From Flavobacterium rhamnosiphilum (lineage in GTDB: Bacteria; Bacteroidota; Bacteroidia; Flavobacteriales; Flavobacteriaceae), in contig NZ_SMLG01000009.1 of assembly GCF_004349195.1 (NCBI RefSeq), forward strand, positions 1 to 64,000: a DNA stretch of 64,000 bases, written 5' to 3'. Numbering within the stretch: the stretch's first letter is position 1; the number at the start of each line of letters is the position of its first letter. The translations under genes and the position numbers were made by a program. Positions 30,472 to 38,459 of the stretch are shown one piece after another. Under the pieces are notes generated by a model, which saw only the letters and a program-made list of their open reading frames with translations, had not been told where the DNA came from and ran no database searches.

Positions 30472-30669
30472 TTATGCTTTTATCCAGTTAAAAAATCCAG
30501 CCAAAGCTTTTGCGAAAATTTCATCTACTCCCCAAGTTGCCAAAGCGAATAATACTGAAAAAACAGCAACAACAATCGTTAGACGTTGTACCTCAGCCCA
30601 AGCTGGCCAAGTCACATTTGACTTTAATTCCTCAAATGCTTCTGATATGTAATTAACAACTTTTGTCAT
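30472..30669 (-). CDS. secE: Preprotein translocase subunit SecE
   Basis: A 65-residue, single-span form of SecE, part of the SecYEG channel. The amphipathic helix EAFEELKSNVTWPAWAEVQR precedes one membrane helix (about 31-55). The conserved TWP motif identifies the family. It follows tRNA-Trp after 18 bases and precedes nusG. Confidence 0.94.
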   Translation of the reverse strand: MTKVVNYISEAFEELKSNVTWPAWAEVQRLTIVVAVFSVLFALATWGVDEIFAKALAGFFNWIKA

Positions 30670-30687
30670 TATGATTTATTTTTTTTG

Positions 30688-30758
30688 CACGGGCGGAGGG
30701 ATTCGAACCCCCATCAACGGTTTTGGAGACCGCTATTCTACCCTTGAACTACGCCCGT
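30688..30758 (-). tRNA. tRNA-Trp (CCA anticodon)
   Basis: On the minus strand the 5' acceptor strand ACGGGCG pairs with CGCCCGT, the anticodon loop reads CTCCAAA with CCA, and the T loop is GTTCGAATC. The discriminator is G; the gene does not encode a full CCA end. It lies between the tuf terminator and secE. Confidence 0.95.
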
Positions 30759-30763
30759 AGAAT

Positions 30764-30799
30764 AAAAAATAGTGTCATCGTTAAACGACACTATTTTTT
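30764..30799 (-). terminator. Terminator after tuf
   Basis: AAAAAATAGTGTC and GACACTATTTTTT form a perfect 13-pair stem around a 10-base loop. It lies between the tuf stop and tRNA-Trp, so tuf is partly insulated from the secE-rpoC genes. Confidence 0.9.
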
Positions 30800-30816
30800 G
30801 AATTTATTTTAGTAGA

Positions 30817-32004
30817 TTATCCTACAATTTCAGTTACTTGACCAGCACCTACTGTTCTACCACCTTCACGGATAGCGAAACGTAAACCAACGCTCATTGC
30901 GATTGGACTTAACAAAGCAACATTGATAGTTAAGTTGTCTCCTGGCATTACCATCTCTACACCTTCTGGTAAAGTAATAACTCCTGTTACGTCAGTTGTA
31001 CGTACGTAAAACTGCGGACGGTAGTTATTATGGAATGGTGTGTGACGACCACCTTCTTCTTTTTTCAAGATATAAACCTCTGCTTTGAAAGTAGCGTGTG
31101 GTTTAACTGAACCTGGCTTAATGATAACCATTCCTCTTTTGATAGATTCTTTATCAACACCACGCAACAATAAACCTACGTTATCTCCTGCTTCACCTCT
31201 ATCAAGGATTTTACGGAACATCTCAACTCCTGTAATAGTAGAAGTTAATTTTTCAGCTCCCATACCAATAATTTCAACAGCATCTCCTGTATTAGCAATA
31301 CCAGTTTCGATACGACCTGTAGCAACAGTTCCACGACCAGTAATTGTAAATACATCCTCAACTGGCATCAAAAATGGTTTTGCCGTATCACGAATTGGCT
31401 CTTCAATCCATGTATCACAAGCTTCCATTAATTCAATGATTTTTGGTACCCAAGCTGGATCATTATTCAATCCTCCAAGAGCAGACCCTTGAATAACTGG
31501 ACAATTGTCTCCATCATATTCATAGAAAGACAATAAGTCTCTAATTTCCATTTCAACAAGTTCCAATAATTCCTCATCATCAACCATATCCACTTTATTC
31601 ATGAATACAACCATTCTAGGAATACCTACTTGGCGACCTAAAAGGATATGCTCACGTGTTTGTGGCATTGGTCCGTCTGTAGCAGCTACAACAAGGATAG
31701 CACCGTCCATTTGAGCAGCACCAGTAACCATGTTTTTTACGTAATCCGCGTGACCTGGACAGTCAACGTGTGCGTAGTGACGGTTAGCAGTTTCGTACTC
31801 AACGTGAGATGTATTAATTGTAATACCTCTTTCTTTTTCTTCAGGAGCATTATCAATTTGATCAAATGATTTTGCTTGACAGTAACCTGCATCAGATAAC
31901 ACTTTTGTGATTGCTGCAGTTAATGTAGTTTTTCCGTGATCCACGTGCCCAATTGTACCAATGTTTAAGTGGGGCTTGTTACGGTTAAAGGTTTCTTTTG
32001 CCAT
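30817..32004 (-). CDS. tuf: Elongation factor Tu
   Basis: A 395-residue GTPase that delivers aminoacyl-tRNA to the ribosome. G1 is GHVDHGKT, G3 is DCPGHADY, G4 is NKVD, and domains 2 and 3 are complete ([30 protein letters not shown]). It sits between tRNA-Thr(GGT) and tRNA-Trp in a tRNA-tuf-secE-nusG arrangement like that of tufB in E. coli. It is probably transcribed from the promoter at 32454-32483 with the three tRNAs. Confidence 0.98.
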   Translation of the reverse strand: MAKETFNRNKPHLNIGTIGHVDHGKTTLTAAITKVLSDAGYCQAKSFDQIDNAPEEKERGITINTSHVEYETANRHYAHVDCPGHADYVKNMVTGAAQMDGAILVVAATDGPMPQTREHILLGRQVGIPRMVVFMNKVDMVDDEELLELVEMEIRDLLSFYEYDGDNCPVIQGSALGGLNNDPAWVPKIIELMEACDTWIEEPIRDTAKPFLMPVEDVFTITGRGTVATGRIETGIANTGDAVEIIGMGAEKLTSTITGVEMFRKILDRGEAGDNVGLLLRGVDKESIKRGMVIIKPGSVKPHATFKAEVYILKKEEGGRHTPFHNNYRPQFYVRTTDVTGVITLPEGVEMVMPGDNLTINVALLSPIAMSVGLRFAIREGGRTVGAGQVTEIVG

Positions 32005-32058
32005 TTTACTTAATTTTTAATCTAGTTTATATATTTATTTCAATTTCTTACTAACTTG

Positions 32059-32130
32059 AGCCAACTACGGGAATTGAACCCGTGACCTCTTCCTTACCAA
32101 GGAAGCACTCTACCTCTGAGCTAAGTCGGC
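32059..32130 (-). tRNA. tRNA-Thr (GGT anticodon)
   Basis: Minus strand GCCGACT pairs with AGTTGGC with one G-U pair. The anticodon stem-loop is CTTCCTTGGTAAGGAAG with GGT. The T loop is GTTCAATTC and the discriminator U. It lies 54 bases before tuf. Confidence 0.94.
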
Positions 32131-32229
32131 AGAATCCTTGATTTTAACCCGATAGCCATCAGGATAGACTTCTAATTTTAGACTTTTCAAATCTACAATC
32201 TGAAATTCACAATCTAAAATTCATCCTTG

Positions 32230-32310
32230 TGGGGAGAGCAGGATTCGAACCTGCGAAGTTCACACAGCAGATTTACAGTCTGCCCTCGTTGGCCGCTTGA
32301 GTATCTCCCC
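32230..32310 (-). tRNA. tRNA-Tyr (GTA anticodon)
   Basis: Minus strand GGGGAGA pairs with TCTCCCC. The anticodon arm reads CAGACTGTAAATCTG with GTA. A long class II variable arm explains the 81-base length. The discriminator is A. Confidence 0.95.
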
Positions 32311-32341
32311 AACTTTTTTTATATAAATTTTATGCCTTTTG

Positions 32342-32415
32342 AGCCGGCGGAGGGACTCGAACCCACGACCTGCTGATTACAAATCAGCTGCTCTAGCCAA
32401 CTGAGCTACGCTGGC
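32342..32415 (-). tRNA. tRNA-Thr (TGT anticodon)
   Basis: The anticodon arm is GCTGATTTGTAATCAGC with TGT. The acceptor strands are GCCAGCG and CGCCGGC, which leave an A-C mismatch at the fourth pair. The T stem GTGGG/CCCTC has a U-U opposition at its second pair. The overall fold is otherwise standard, so it is called as a gene. It is the first of the tRNAs in the operon. Confidence 0.9.
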
Positions 32416-32423
32416 AATATCAA

Positions 32424-32452
32424 TAAAAAAAGTCCGCTATTTCTAACGGACT
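32424..32452 (-). terminator. Terminator of hpf
   Basis: On the minus strand AGTCCG-loop-CGGACT is followed by a U7 run. It lies 56 bases after the hpf stop and abuts the -7 box of the tRNA-tuf promoter, so the end of one transcript nearly overlaps the start of the next. Confidence 0.75.
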
Positions 32453-32453
32453 G

Positions 32454-32483
32454 CAAATGTATAGATTTTATCTCTCAATCAAA
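32454..32483 (-). promoter_or_regulatory. Promoter of the tRNA-Thr/Tyr/Thr-tuf operon
   Basis: On the minus strand TTTG (32483-32480), an 18-base spacer and TACATTTG (32461-32454) match the Bacteroidota consensus TTTG-N(17-23)-TAnnTTTG exactly. Transcription should start near 32448, about 33 bases before tRNA-Thr(TGT). Confidence 0.8.
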
Positions 32484-32507
32484 ACATTTTTTAAAAAAAA
32501 ATTCATA

Positions 32508-32810
32508 TTAAATGTGCGAACTTATTTTTTCTTTCCTTTTAACCAACATTCTTTGTAAGGATTCCGCCGAAAGCTCAACCGCTTCTTCAAAAGTTTTACA
32601 CTGCTTTTTTACCAAAAAATCATCACCTGGGACATTAATTTTCACCTCGGCAATTTTATTTTCTTTATCACTTGTCTTTTCAACTTTCAAAAAAACATCC
32701 GCCGATACTACTTTGTCGTAGTACTTTTCCAACTTGTCCATTCTATCTTGAACAAAATCTACTAGCTTTTTGTCAACAGTAAAGTTAACTGCATGAACAC
32801 TTACCTTCAT
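32508..32810 (-). CDS. hpf: Ribosome hibernation-promoting factor, short form (HPF/YfiA family)
   Basis: About 100 residues when started at MKVSVHAVNFTVDKKL (32810); an ATG six bases upstream is also possible. The fold pattern of YfiA/HPF is visible: VDFVQDRMDKLEKYYDKVVSADVFLKVE, then KTFEEAVELSAESLQRMLVKRKEK (basic C-terminal helix). It lacks the C-terminal dimerisation domain of the long form. The family binds the 30S decoding region and silences ribosomes in stationary phase. It follows the Xer gene after 35 bases and probably shares its transcript. Confidence 0.9.
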   Translation of the reverse strand: MKVSVHAVNFTVDKKLVDFVQDRMDKLEKYYDKVVSADVFLKVEKTSDKENKIAEVKINVPGDDFLVKKQCKTFEEAVELSAESLQRMLVKRKEKISSHI

Positions 32811-32845
32811 AATCATTTTTTTTAATAGTTAAACATTTCTCAAAA

Positions 32846-33742
32846 TTACTTCTGACCCCGTGGATGCGCCTCTTTATACACACTTTTCAGTTCTGACAAA
32901 CTACTGTGCGTATATATTTGCGTCGACGCCAAACTAGAATGACCTAATAATTCCTTGACTGAATTTAAATCCGCTCCATTATTTAACAAATGCGTTGCAA
33001 AAGTATGTCTCAATATATGGGGGCTCTTTTTTACTTTTTCAGAGACAGTACTAAAGTAAGAATTTATTAATCGATACACAAAGGAATCATTTAATTTTAA
33101 CCCTTTTTTTGTGAGAAACAAATAATCGCTATCTACAACAAGCAACAACCCTTCTCGCTCTTCTAAGTACAACGAGAACTGCTCTTTTATTACCGGCAAA
33201 ACAGGAAGGATTCGTTCTTTATTACGTTTTCCCAACACTTTTATTGTGCTGCCGGATAAATTAATATTATTTATTTTTAAACCAATCAATTCCGCTCTTC
33301 GCATCCCCGTAGTATACAACAAATCTATTATCAGTTTATCTCTAATTTCCTGAAAACCTACAGCACTTCGCATTACATCCAAGACATCCACAACTTCCTT
33401 TTCAGAAAAAGGAATCTGTACTATTTTCGGAATCTTTAACGCTTTGTGTTTTAACAACGGACTCACTTCTATTTGTTTTGTTTTTAATAGAAATTTATAA
33501 AATGCTTTTAAAGATGCAATTTTTCTATTAACCGATGTATTTGACATACCATCATCCACAAGCGACACAATCCAAGTTCTAATTTGGCCGTAATTGACCT
33601 GCTCTACACCCTCTTGATCGAAATGAATGGTATTGAATAATTCAAAAGAAGCAACATCATTGCAATACGCAGTTACGGTATGTGGAGAGTATTTTTTCTC
33701 CAACTGAAGATAATCCCGAAATGCATCTTTATTAGTAGCCAT
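32846..33742 (-). CDS. Tyrosine recombinase, XerC/XerD type
   Basis: About 298 residues from the ATG at 33742 (MATNKDAFRDYLQLEKKYS). An earlier ATG at 33763 lies inside the rpsU terminator and is rejected. The N-terminal SAM-like core-binding domain covers about 1-95. The catalytic set is complete: Arg in TTGMRRAELIGL, Lys in LGKRNKERILP, HxxR in HILRHTFATHLL, His in LGHSSLASTQ and Tyr in IYTHSS. The length and lack of an N-terminal extension fit the chromosomal dimer-resolution type rather than an integrative element. Whether it is XerC or XerD cannot be settled by eye. It is followed by hpf. Confidence 0.9.
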   Translation of the reverse strand: MATNKDAFRDYLQLEKKYSPHTVTAYCNDVASFELFNTIHFDQEGVEQVNYGQIRTWIVSLVDDGMSNTSVNRKIASLKAFYKFLLKTKQIEVSPLLKHKALKIPKIVQIPFSEKEVVDVLDVMRSAVGFQEIRDKLIIDLLYTTGMRRAELIGLKINNINLSGSTIKVLGKRNKERILPVLPVIKEQFSLYLEEREGLLLVVDSDYLFLTKKGLKLNDSFVYRLINSYFSTVSEKVKKSPHILRHTFATHLLNNGADLNSVKELLGHSSLASTQIYTHSSLSELKSVYKEAHPRGQK

Positions 33743-33791
33743 AAAAAAAACCGTTAGCATCAAAGTTATAAAACTTTTAATGACTAACGGT
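33743..33791 (-). terminator. Terminator of rpsU, directly before the Xer start codon
   Basis: ACCGTTAG and CTAACGGT close a long hairpin with further pairing inside (AAAGTT/AACTTT). The U8 run on the minus strand is immediately followed by the ATG of the Xer gene at 33742. Confidence 0.8.
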
Positions 33792-33812
33792 AATTTATTT
33801 AATAGATATTGA

Positions 33813-34007
33813 CTAACTCTCTAAGTTATCTCTCATATTTTGGATATAAGCCGCTTTTTGAATTTTGATTCTATTCGTTACTGAAGGCTTAATAAAAGCA
33901 GTACGTGCTCTTAGTTGACGAACAGTTCCTGTTTTATCAAATTTTCTTTTGTAACGTTTTAACGCTCTATCGATATTTTCTCCGTCTTTAATTGGTATAA
34001 TTAACAT
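33813..34007 (-). CDS. rpsU: 30S ribosomal protein S21
   Basis: A 64-residue small basic protein: MLIIPIKDGENIDRALKRYKRKFDKTGTVRQLR (read in pieces) and a C-terminal TAFIKPSVTNRIKIQKAAY. It matches Bacteroidota S21 in length and N-terminus. S21 sits near the 16S 3' end and aids initiation. A -7 box lies at 34037-34044 and a strong terminator follows. Confidence 0.95.
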   Translation of the reverse strand: MLIIPIKDGENIDRALKRYKRKFDKTGTVRQLRARTAFIKPSVTNRIKIQKAAYIQNMRDNLES

Positions 34008-34036
34008 AATATAGACACCCCCTTTCTTTAAGTGTG

Positions 34037-34044
34037 CAAAAGTA
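34037..34044 (-). promoter_or_regulatory. Promoter -7 element of rpsU
   Basis: The minus strand reads TACTTTTG, an exact TAnnTTTG box, 29 bases before the rpsU start. No obvious -33 TTTG partner was seen at the usual spacing. Confidence 0.5.
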
Positions 34045-34179
34045 TGTATTAATTACGAGTTATGAGTTATAAATTATGAATTATTTTTTAATTAGATTTT
34101 TAGACTATTAGATCTTTAGATTGTCAGATTAATGAATTACCTGTAATACAAAGACGTTTTTTAGTTGCTATAATAGCTA

Positions 34180-34212
34180 AAAAAAGCCAAGTCACACTAC
34201 TGTTTCTTGGCT
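34180..34212 (-). terminator. Terminator of the acyl-CoA dehydrogenase gene
   Basis: AGCCAAG and CTTGGCT pair around a 14-base loop, with an A-run on the left. It lies 32 bases after the stop. Confidence 0.78.
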
Positions 34213-34244
34213 CTATATTCTACTCTCTATATTCTAAAAAGTTA

Positions 34245-35414
34245 TTATTTCACAGCTGGCTCATAATTTTGTTTGTCAATTATCATTTTTGATAAAATCT
34301 CCTTAAGGATTTCTGAAGTTCCACCTCCTATTGGTCCCAAACGACTATCTCTAAATAAACGTGCTAATGGATAATCTTCCATGTAGCCATAACCTCCCAA
34401 CATTTGCAAGCAACTATAAATTGTTTCATCAGCCACTTTTGTAGATTTTAATTTGGCCATAGTAGCCTCCTTAACCACATATTCTCCTTTGTCTAATCGG
34501 GCTACGGCAGCATAATTAAATACTTTGCAATGCTCAACATCTGTTGCGTGCTCTACTAATGTATGTCTTAACGCCTGAAACTTATCTATTGTTTTTCCAA
34601 ATGCTTCTCGTTGTGACATGTATTCGATTGTATACTCAATTGCATATTCAGCTCTTGCATGAGCATTTATAGCCATAATCAAACGCTCTAAGGCAAAATG
34701 TTGCATAATATAAGGGAATCCTTTCCCTTCTTCACCCATTAAATTTTCTACAGGAATTTCTACATTATCAAATGCAATCTCTGCTGTATCTGAAGCTCTC
34801 CAACCTAATTTATCAAGTTTTGTAGTGGAAATTCCTTTAAGGTTACTATCCATCAAAAACATACTTATTCCTTTATTTCCAAGTTCTGGACTTGTTTTCG
34901 CAGCAACTACATAATAATCGCCATAAATACCGTTAGTTATAAATGTTTTAGAACCATTAATAATATATTTATCTCCTTTTTTTATAGCTGTAGTACGCAT
35001 ACCTGCAACATCACTTCCACCAAAAGGCTCTGTAATACACAAAGCTCCTATTTTATCACCAGAAATACTCGGCACCAAATATTCTTGTTTAATTCGCTCA
35101 TCGCCTTCCGCATTTAAATGTGTCATTGCTAAATAAGAATGCGCCCACATAGCAGCTGCAAAACCGGATGATTTTATTTTTTGAAGTTCTTCTAAAAAAA
35201 TAACTGTGTAAAATAAATCTAAATTCAATCCGCCATAAGCCTCAGGATATCGTATTCCGAAAAAGCCCATTTCTCCAAATTTTTTCCATATAAAACGCTC
35301 AATTGTACCAGTTTTCTCCCATTTTTCAATATGGGGTACAACTTCTTTTTGTAAAAAATCTTGTAAACTTGCTCTAAATAATTGATGTTCTTCTGTAAAA
35401 TATATTGAATTCAT
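34245..35414 (-). CDS. Acyl-CoA dehydrogenase
   Basis: A 389-residue FAD flavoenzyme that oxidises acyl-CoA to enoyl-CoA. The FAD/substrate signature GALCITEPFGGSDVAGMRT (about 137-155) and the C-terminal signature LGGYGYMEDYPLARLFRD (about 340-357) are both present. The final GGTSEILKEILSKMI is also typical. A carboxylate near the C-terminal region would be the catalytic base, but I cannot fix it. The substrate cannot be predicted; fatty-acid or branched-chain amino-acid breakdown is usual. It starts 54 bases after the helix-hairpin-helix gene. Confidence 0.93.
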   Translation of the reverse strand: MNSIYFTEEHQLFRASLQDFLQKEVVPHIEKWEKTGTIERFIWKKFGEMGFFGIRYPEAYGGLNLDLFYTVIFLEELQKIKSSGFAAAMWAHSYLAMTHLNAEGDERIKQEYLVPSISGDKIGALCITEPFGGSDVAGMRTTAIKKGDKYIINGSKTFITNGIYGDYYVVAAKTSPELGNKGISMFLMDSNLKGISTTKLDKLGWRASDTAEIAFDNVEIPVENLMGEEGKGFPYIMQHFALERLIMAINAHARAEYAIEYTIEYMSQREAFGKTIDKFQALRHTLVEHATDVEHCKVFNYAAVARLDKGEYVVKEATMAKLKSTKVADETIYSCLQMLGGYGYMEDYPLARLFRDSRLGPIGGGTSEILKEILSKMIIDKQNYEPAVK

Positions 35415-35468
35415 AAAATTAATTAATTTTTTTTATTAATTTTTAATAAATCGAAGGTGTCCTTCAAA

Positions 35469-36353
35469 TTAAAAGTCCAAATATAAGCCAATTATATTTG
35501 CTTTATCAACAGGAAATCCCTTAATTTTTGTTAAATCCTCAACATTATTTATATTTCCCCGCATACTTCTATAAGTCACAATTTCTTTTGCCAAAGCATA
35601 TCTGAAATAATAAAACTGGGAAAGCTCTTTTAAAGAAGCATTATTAATATCTATTTTCTTAAAATTCGGAAGTACTGAAACTTTAAAATGAGTATTCAAA
35701 TTCTCAATCACTTCGGGCGATAATCCCCAAACATCTTTCATTTGTTCCATGGAAACAAATCCGCCTAAACTTTCTTTTTGTTTTAAAATTCGCAAAGAAA
35801 TTGCCTCGCCTATTCCGTAAATTTTTATCAAATCCTCCTTGGTTGCCTGATTGATATCGATTAAAACAATTTTTTCTTTTTTGGCGAAAGCCTGATTTGG
35901 ATATTTTTTAAATTCTTTATTTTGTTTCTTATTATTTACCCAATCCGGAAATTTAAAATAGGGCGCCATTACATTCAACAATGAATCCGAAACTTTAGTC
36001 ACGTCTTGAAACTCTTTAGGGGAATTAACATATTTATTTTCCTTTCTAAAAGCGAACAAGCGGTCAATTTCCTCCACTGACATTCCTAACTTATATCCTT
36101 TATAATCGGTTATAAAATTGGGATTAAAAAGATACACTTTTGGCAACTCTTTTTTGGATTCCGTTTTCATGGAATCAATTTCAGATTGAAGGGAAAGCCA
36201 TTTTTGTTTATCAGGATATTCTTTTATTACTGCATTAAAGTCAACAAAAAAATAAATGAACTGTAAAACAATAATGATTGCAAATAACAAAAACACACCC
36301 GTACGTTGATCTCGTGTGAACTTAAAATAAGTGTGAATCGTTTTAAAACTCAT
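35469..36353 (-). CDS. Membrane-anchored helix-hairpin-helix (ComEA-like) protein
   Basis: A 294-residue protein. After a short cytoplasmic N-terminus there is one membrane helix (about 18-36, GVFLLFAIIIVLQFIYFFV), then a spacer. Three helix-hairpin-helix segments follow, the clearest being DINQATKEDLIKIYGIGEAI (about 170-189) and DINNASLKELSQFYYFRYAL (about 238-257). Such HhH pairs bind DNA in ComEA, which takes up DNA in competent bacteria. Bacteroidota members of this type are widespread and not proven to act in uptake. It probably shares a transcript with the following acyl-CoA dehydrogenase gene. Confidence 0.82.
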   Translation of the reverse strand: MSFKTIHTYFKFTRDQRTGVFLLFAIIIVLQFIYFFVDFNAVIKEYPDKQKWLSLQSEIDSMKTESKKELPKVYLFNPNFITDYKGYKLGMSVEEIDRLFAFRKENKYVNSPKEFQDVTKVSDSLLNVMAPYFKFPDWVNNKKQNKEFKKYPNQAFAKKEKIVLIDINQATKEDLIKIYGIGEAISLRILKQKESLGGFVSMEQMKDVWGLSPEVIENLNTHFKVSVLPNFKKIDINNASLKELSQFYYFRYALAKEIVTYRSMRGNINNVEDLTKIKGFPVDKANIIGLYLDF

Positions 36354-36572
36354 TTGACAATTCGAGGTTAGTAAATTTATATAAGAATCTTAAAATTATA
36401 AATTAAAATCAAGACATATCCCTTTCTAAAGAAAAACATTCGAAAAAAGTAAAAATTATGATGGCAAAAACAAAGCAACATATCTATTAGACACACTCCA
36501 AAAAAGTTTTTCCATAGATTAAACCCTAATAAAAACAATTAAATTAATTTTTTAGAACTTAAAATTCAATTA

Positions 36573-36606
36573 TTGTTTTTATTTTTTATAAAAAACTATA
36601 CATTTG
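36573..36606 (+). promoter_or_regulatory. Candidate promoter of the amino-acid permease
   Basis: TTG at 36573, then TACATTTG at 36599-36606 (exact -7 box), with a 23-base spacer at the upper end of the accepted range. It lies 32 bases before the start codon. Confidence 0.55.
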
Positions 36607-36637
36607 GAGCTTAATAACAAACAAAACCATATAACCC

Positions 36638-38089
36638 ATGTCAATTTGGAAAACTAAACCACTGTCGGTACTGCTAAATGAAGCATCAGAATCCGAAAAA
36701 GGATTAAAAAGGACTTTGTCTTCACGTTCATTAGTAGCACTTGGAGTTGGAGCAATTATTGGAGCAGGATTATTCTCATTAACAGGTATTGCTGCTGCAG
36801 AACATGCCGGTCCAGCAGTTACACTTTCATTTATTTTAGCCGCCGTAGGATGTGCTTTTGCAGGACTTTGCTATGCTGAGTTCGCATCAATGATCCCCGT
36901 AGCAGGTAGTGCTTATACATACTCTTATGCAACTATGGGAGAATTTATGGCTTGGATTATCGGTTGGGATTTAGTTCTTGAATACGCATTAGGAGCCGCT
37001 ACAGTAGGTGTAAGTTGGTCTCGCTATTTACTCGAATTATTAAACAAATACGGAATACATCTTCCCCACGATTTAATATGTTCTCCCTGGGAAACATTAA
37101 AATTAAGTGACGGAACAATTATAGAAGGCGGAATCATAAATCTTCCTGCTATTTTTATCGTTTCGATGCTATCTTTATTACTGATAAGAGGAACTAAAGA
37201 ATCTGCATCTATAAACAACTTTCTAGTTGTTGTAAAAGTAATAGTAGTTATTATGTTTATCGTCTTAGGCTGGAGCTTTATTGACACGGCAAATTACACG
37301 CCTTACATTCCTGAAAATACAGGAGTATTTGGAGAATTTGGATGGTCAGGAATCGCAGCTGGAGCAGGAACTGTATTCTTTGCTTTTATTGGTTTTGATG
37401 CTGTTTCAACAGCAGCTCAAGAAGCAAAAAACCCGCAAAAAGGGATGCCAATTGGTATTTTAGGATCGTTGGTTATTTGTACCATATTATACGTATTGTT
37501 TGCACACGTAATGACTGGACTTGTTCCTTATAATGAATTTGCAGGCGATGCTAAACCAGCAGCAACTGCATTTGCAAGAACTGGATATACATTTTTACAA
37601 ACGGGGTTAATCGTAGCGATTTTAGCAGGTTACACCTCAGTAATGTTGGTGATGTTAATGGGACAAAGTCGTGTTTTCTACACGATGAGTAAAGATGGTT
37701 TATTGCCTTCTTTCTTTAGTGATATTCACGCAAAATTCAGAACACCATGGAAAACAAATCTTTTCTTCATGGTATTTGTGAGTCTTTTTGCAGGTTTTGT
37801 ACCTGTAAGTGATTTAGGTCATATGGTAAGTATTGGAACATTATTAGCATTTGTTTTAGTATGTATCGGAGTTTTGGTAATGCGTAAAAAAATGCCAGAT
37901 GCACCAAGATCTTTCCGTACGCCTTTAGTGCCTTTTGTACCAATTGCAGGAATTCTGATCTGTTTAGCCTTGATGTATTCATTGCCAAATGAAAGCTGGG
38001 CGAGACTTGTAGTATGGATGGCATTAGGTGTTGTTATCTATTTTGTCTATGGAAAGAAAAATAGTAAATTAAACAATCCAGATAAATAA
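36638..38089 (+). CDS. APC family amino-acid permease
   Basis: A 483-residue inner-membrane transporter with about 12 or 13 hydrophobic segments. The first membrane helix has the APC signature ALGVGAIIGAGLFSLTGIAA (about 33-52), the broken helix that binds the amino-acid backbone. The layout (long cytoplasmic N-terminus, then the repeat) matches the cationic-amino-acid transporter group (YfnA-like). The substrate cannot be read. Monocistronic, with its own promoter and a convergent terminator. Confidence 0.92.
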   Translation: MSIWKTKPLSVLLNEASESEKGLKRTLSSRSLVALGVGAIIGAGLFSLTGIAAAEHAGPAVTLSFILAAVGCAFAGLCYAEFASMIPVAGSAYTYSYATMGEFMAWIIGWDLVLEYALGAATVGVSWSRYLLELLNKYGIHLPHDLICSPWETLKLSDGTIIEGGIINLPAIFIVSMLSLLLIRGTKESASINNFLVVVKVIVVIMFIVLGWSFIDTANYTPYIPENTGVFGEFGWSGIAAGAGTVFFAFIGFDAVSTAAQEAKNPQKGMPIGILGSLVICTILYVLFAHVMTGLVPYNEFAGDAKPAATAFARTGYTFLQTGLIVAILAGYTSVMLVMLMGQSRVFYTMSKDGLLPSFFSDIHAKFRTPWKTNLFFMVFVSLFAGFVPVSDLGHMVSIGTLLAFVLVCIGVLVMRKKMPDAPRSFRTPLVPFVPIAGILICLALMYSLPNESWARLVVWMALGVVIYFVYGKKNSKLNNPDK

Positions 38090-38104
38090 AATTTCATCAT
38101 AAAT

Positions 38105-38150
38105 AGAAAAGGGATTATAAAGTACTTAAATACTTTATAATCCCTTTTTT
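38105..38150. terminator. Terminator after the permease, convergent with the pspC gene
   Basis: AAAAGGGATTATAAAGTA and TACTTTATAATCCCTTTT make a perfect 18-pair stem around a six-base loop. Flanking A and T runs let it work in both directions. Confidence 0.93.
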
Positions 38151-38164
38151 TCATTTATAGCAAT

Positions 38165-38392
38165 TTACAAATCAAAAACCGAGGTGCGTTTGGCCCGAAT
38201 TAAATCCTTCAAACGAATCCAAAAAGCCAATGTGAGATAAACCGCAAACCATAATCCCACAGTAACAAAAGACAAATAGATAAAAAACAATCGTACACTG
38301 CTGGCACGCATTCCTAAAGTATCAGCTAAACGAGAAGAAACATGGAAACCGTGTTTTTCAAAAAAAAACTTAAGCTTAATTATTACTGACAT
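38165..38392 (-). CDS. PspC domain protein
   Basis: A 75-residue PspC-domain protein. The core is HVSSRLADTLGMRASSVRLFFIYLSFVT (read in parts at about 17-44), with a membrane helix at about 39-63. Related domains sense membrane stress in the phage-shock response, but solitary PspC proteins in Bacteroidota have no assigned role. It follows the DUF2851 gene and is probably co-transcribed with it. Confidence 0.82.
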   Translation of the reverse strand: MSVIIKLKFFFEKHGFHVSSRLADTLGMRASSVRLFFIYLSFVTVGLWFAVYLTLAFWIRLKDLIRAKRTSVFDL

Positions 38393-38459
38393 TTTATGAG
38401 TTATGAGTTATGAGCAAAATTACGAATTTTTTGAATAAACAAATAACCGAATCAACAAA

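Noticed and set aside
32846..33742. Phage or integrative-element integrase next to a tRNA cluster
   Set aside because: The protein is of chromosomal Xer size without extra domains, sits between rpsU and hpf, and no attachment repeats or cargo genes are near.
33743..33763. Upstream ATG for the Xer gene at 33763
   Set aside because: It lies inside the rpsU terminator hairpin; the ATG at 33742 gives a normal Xer N-terminus.
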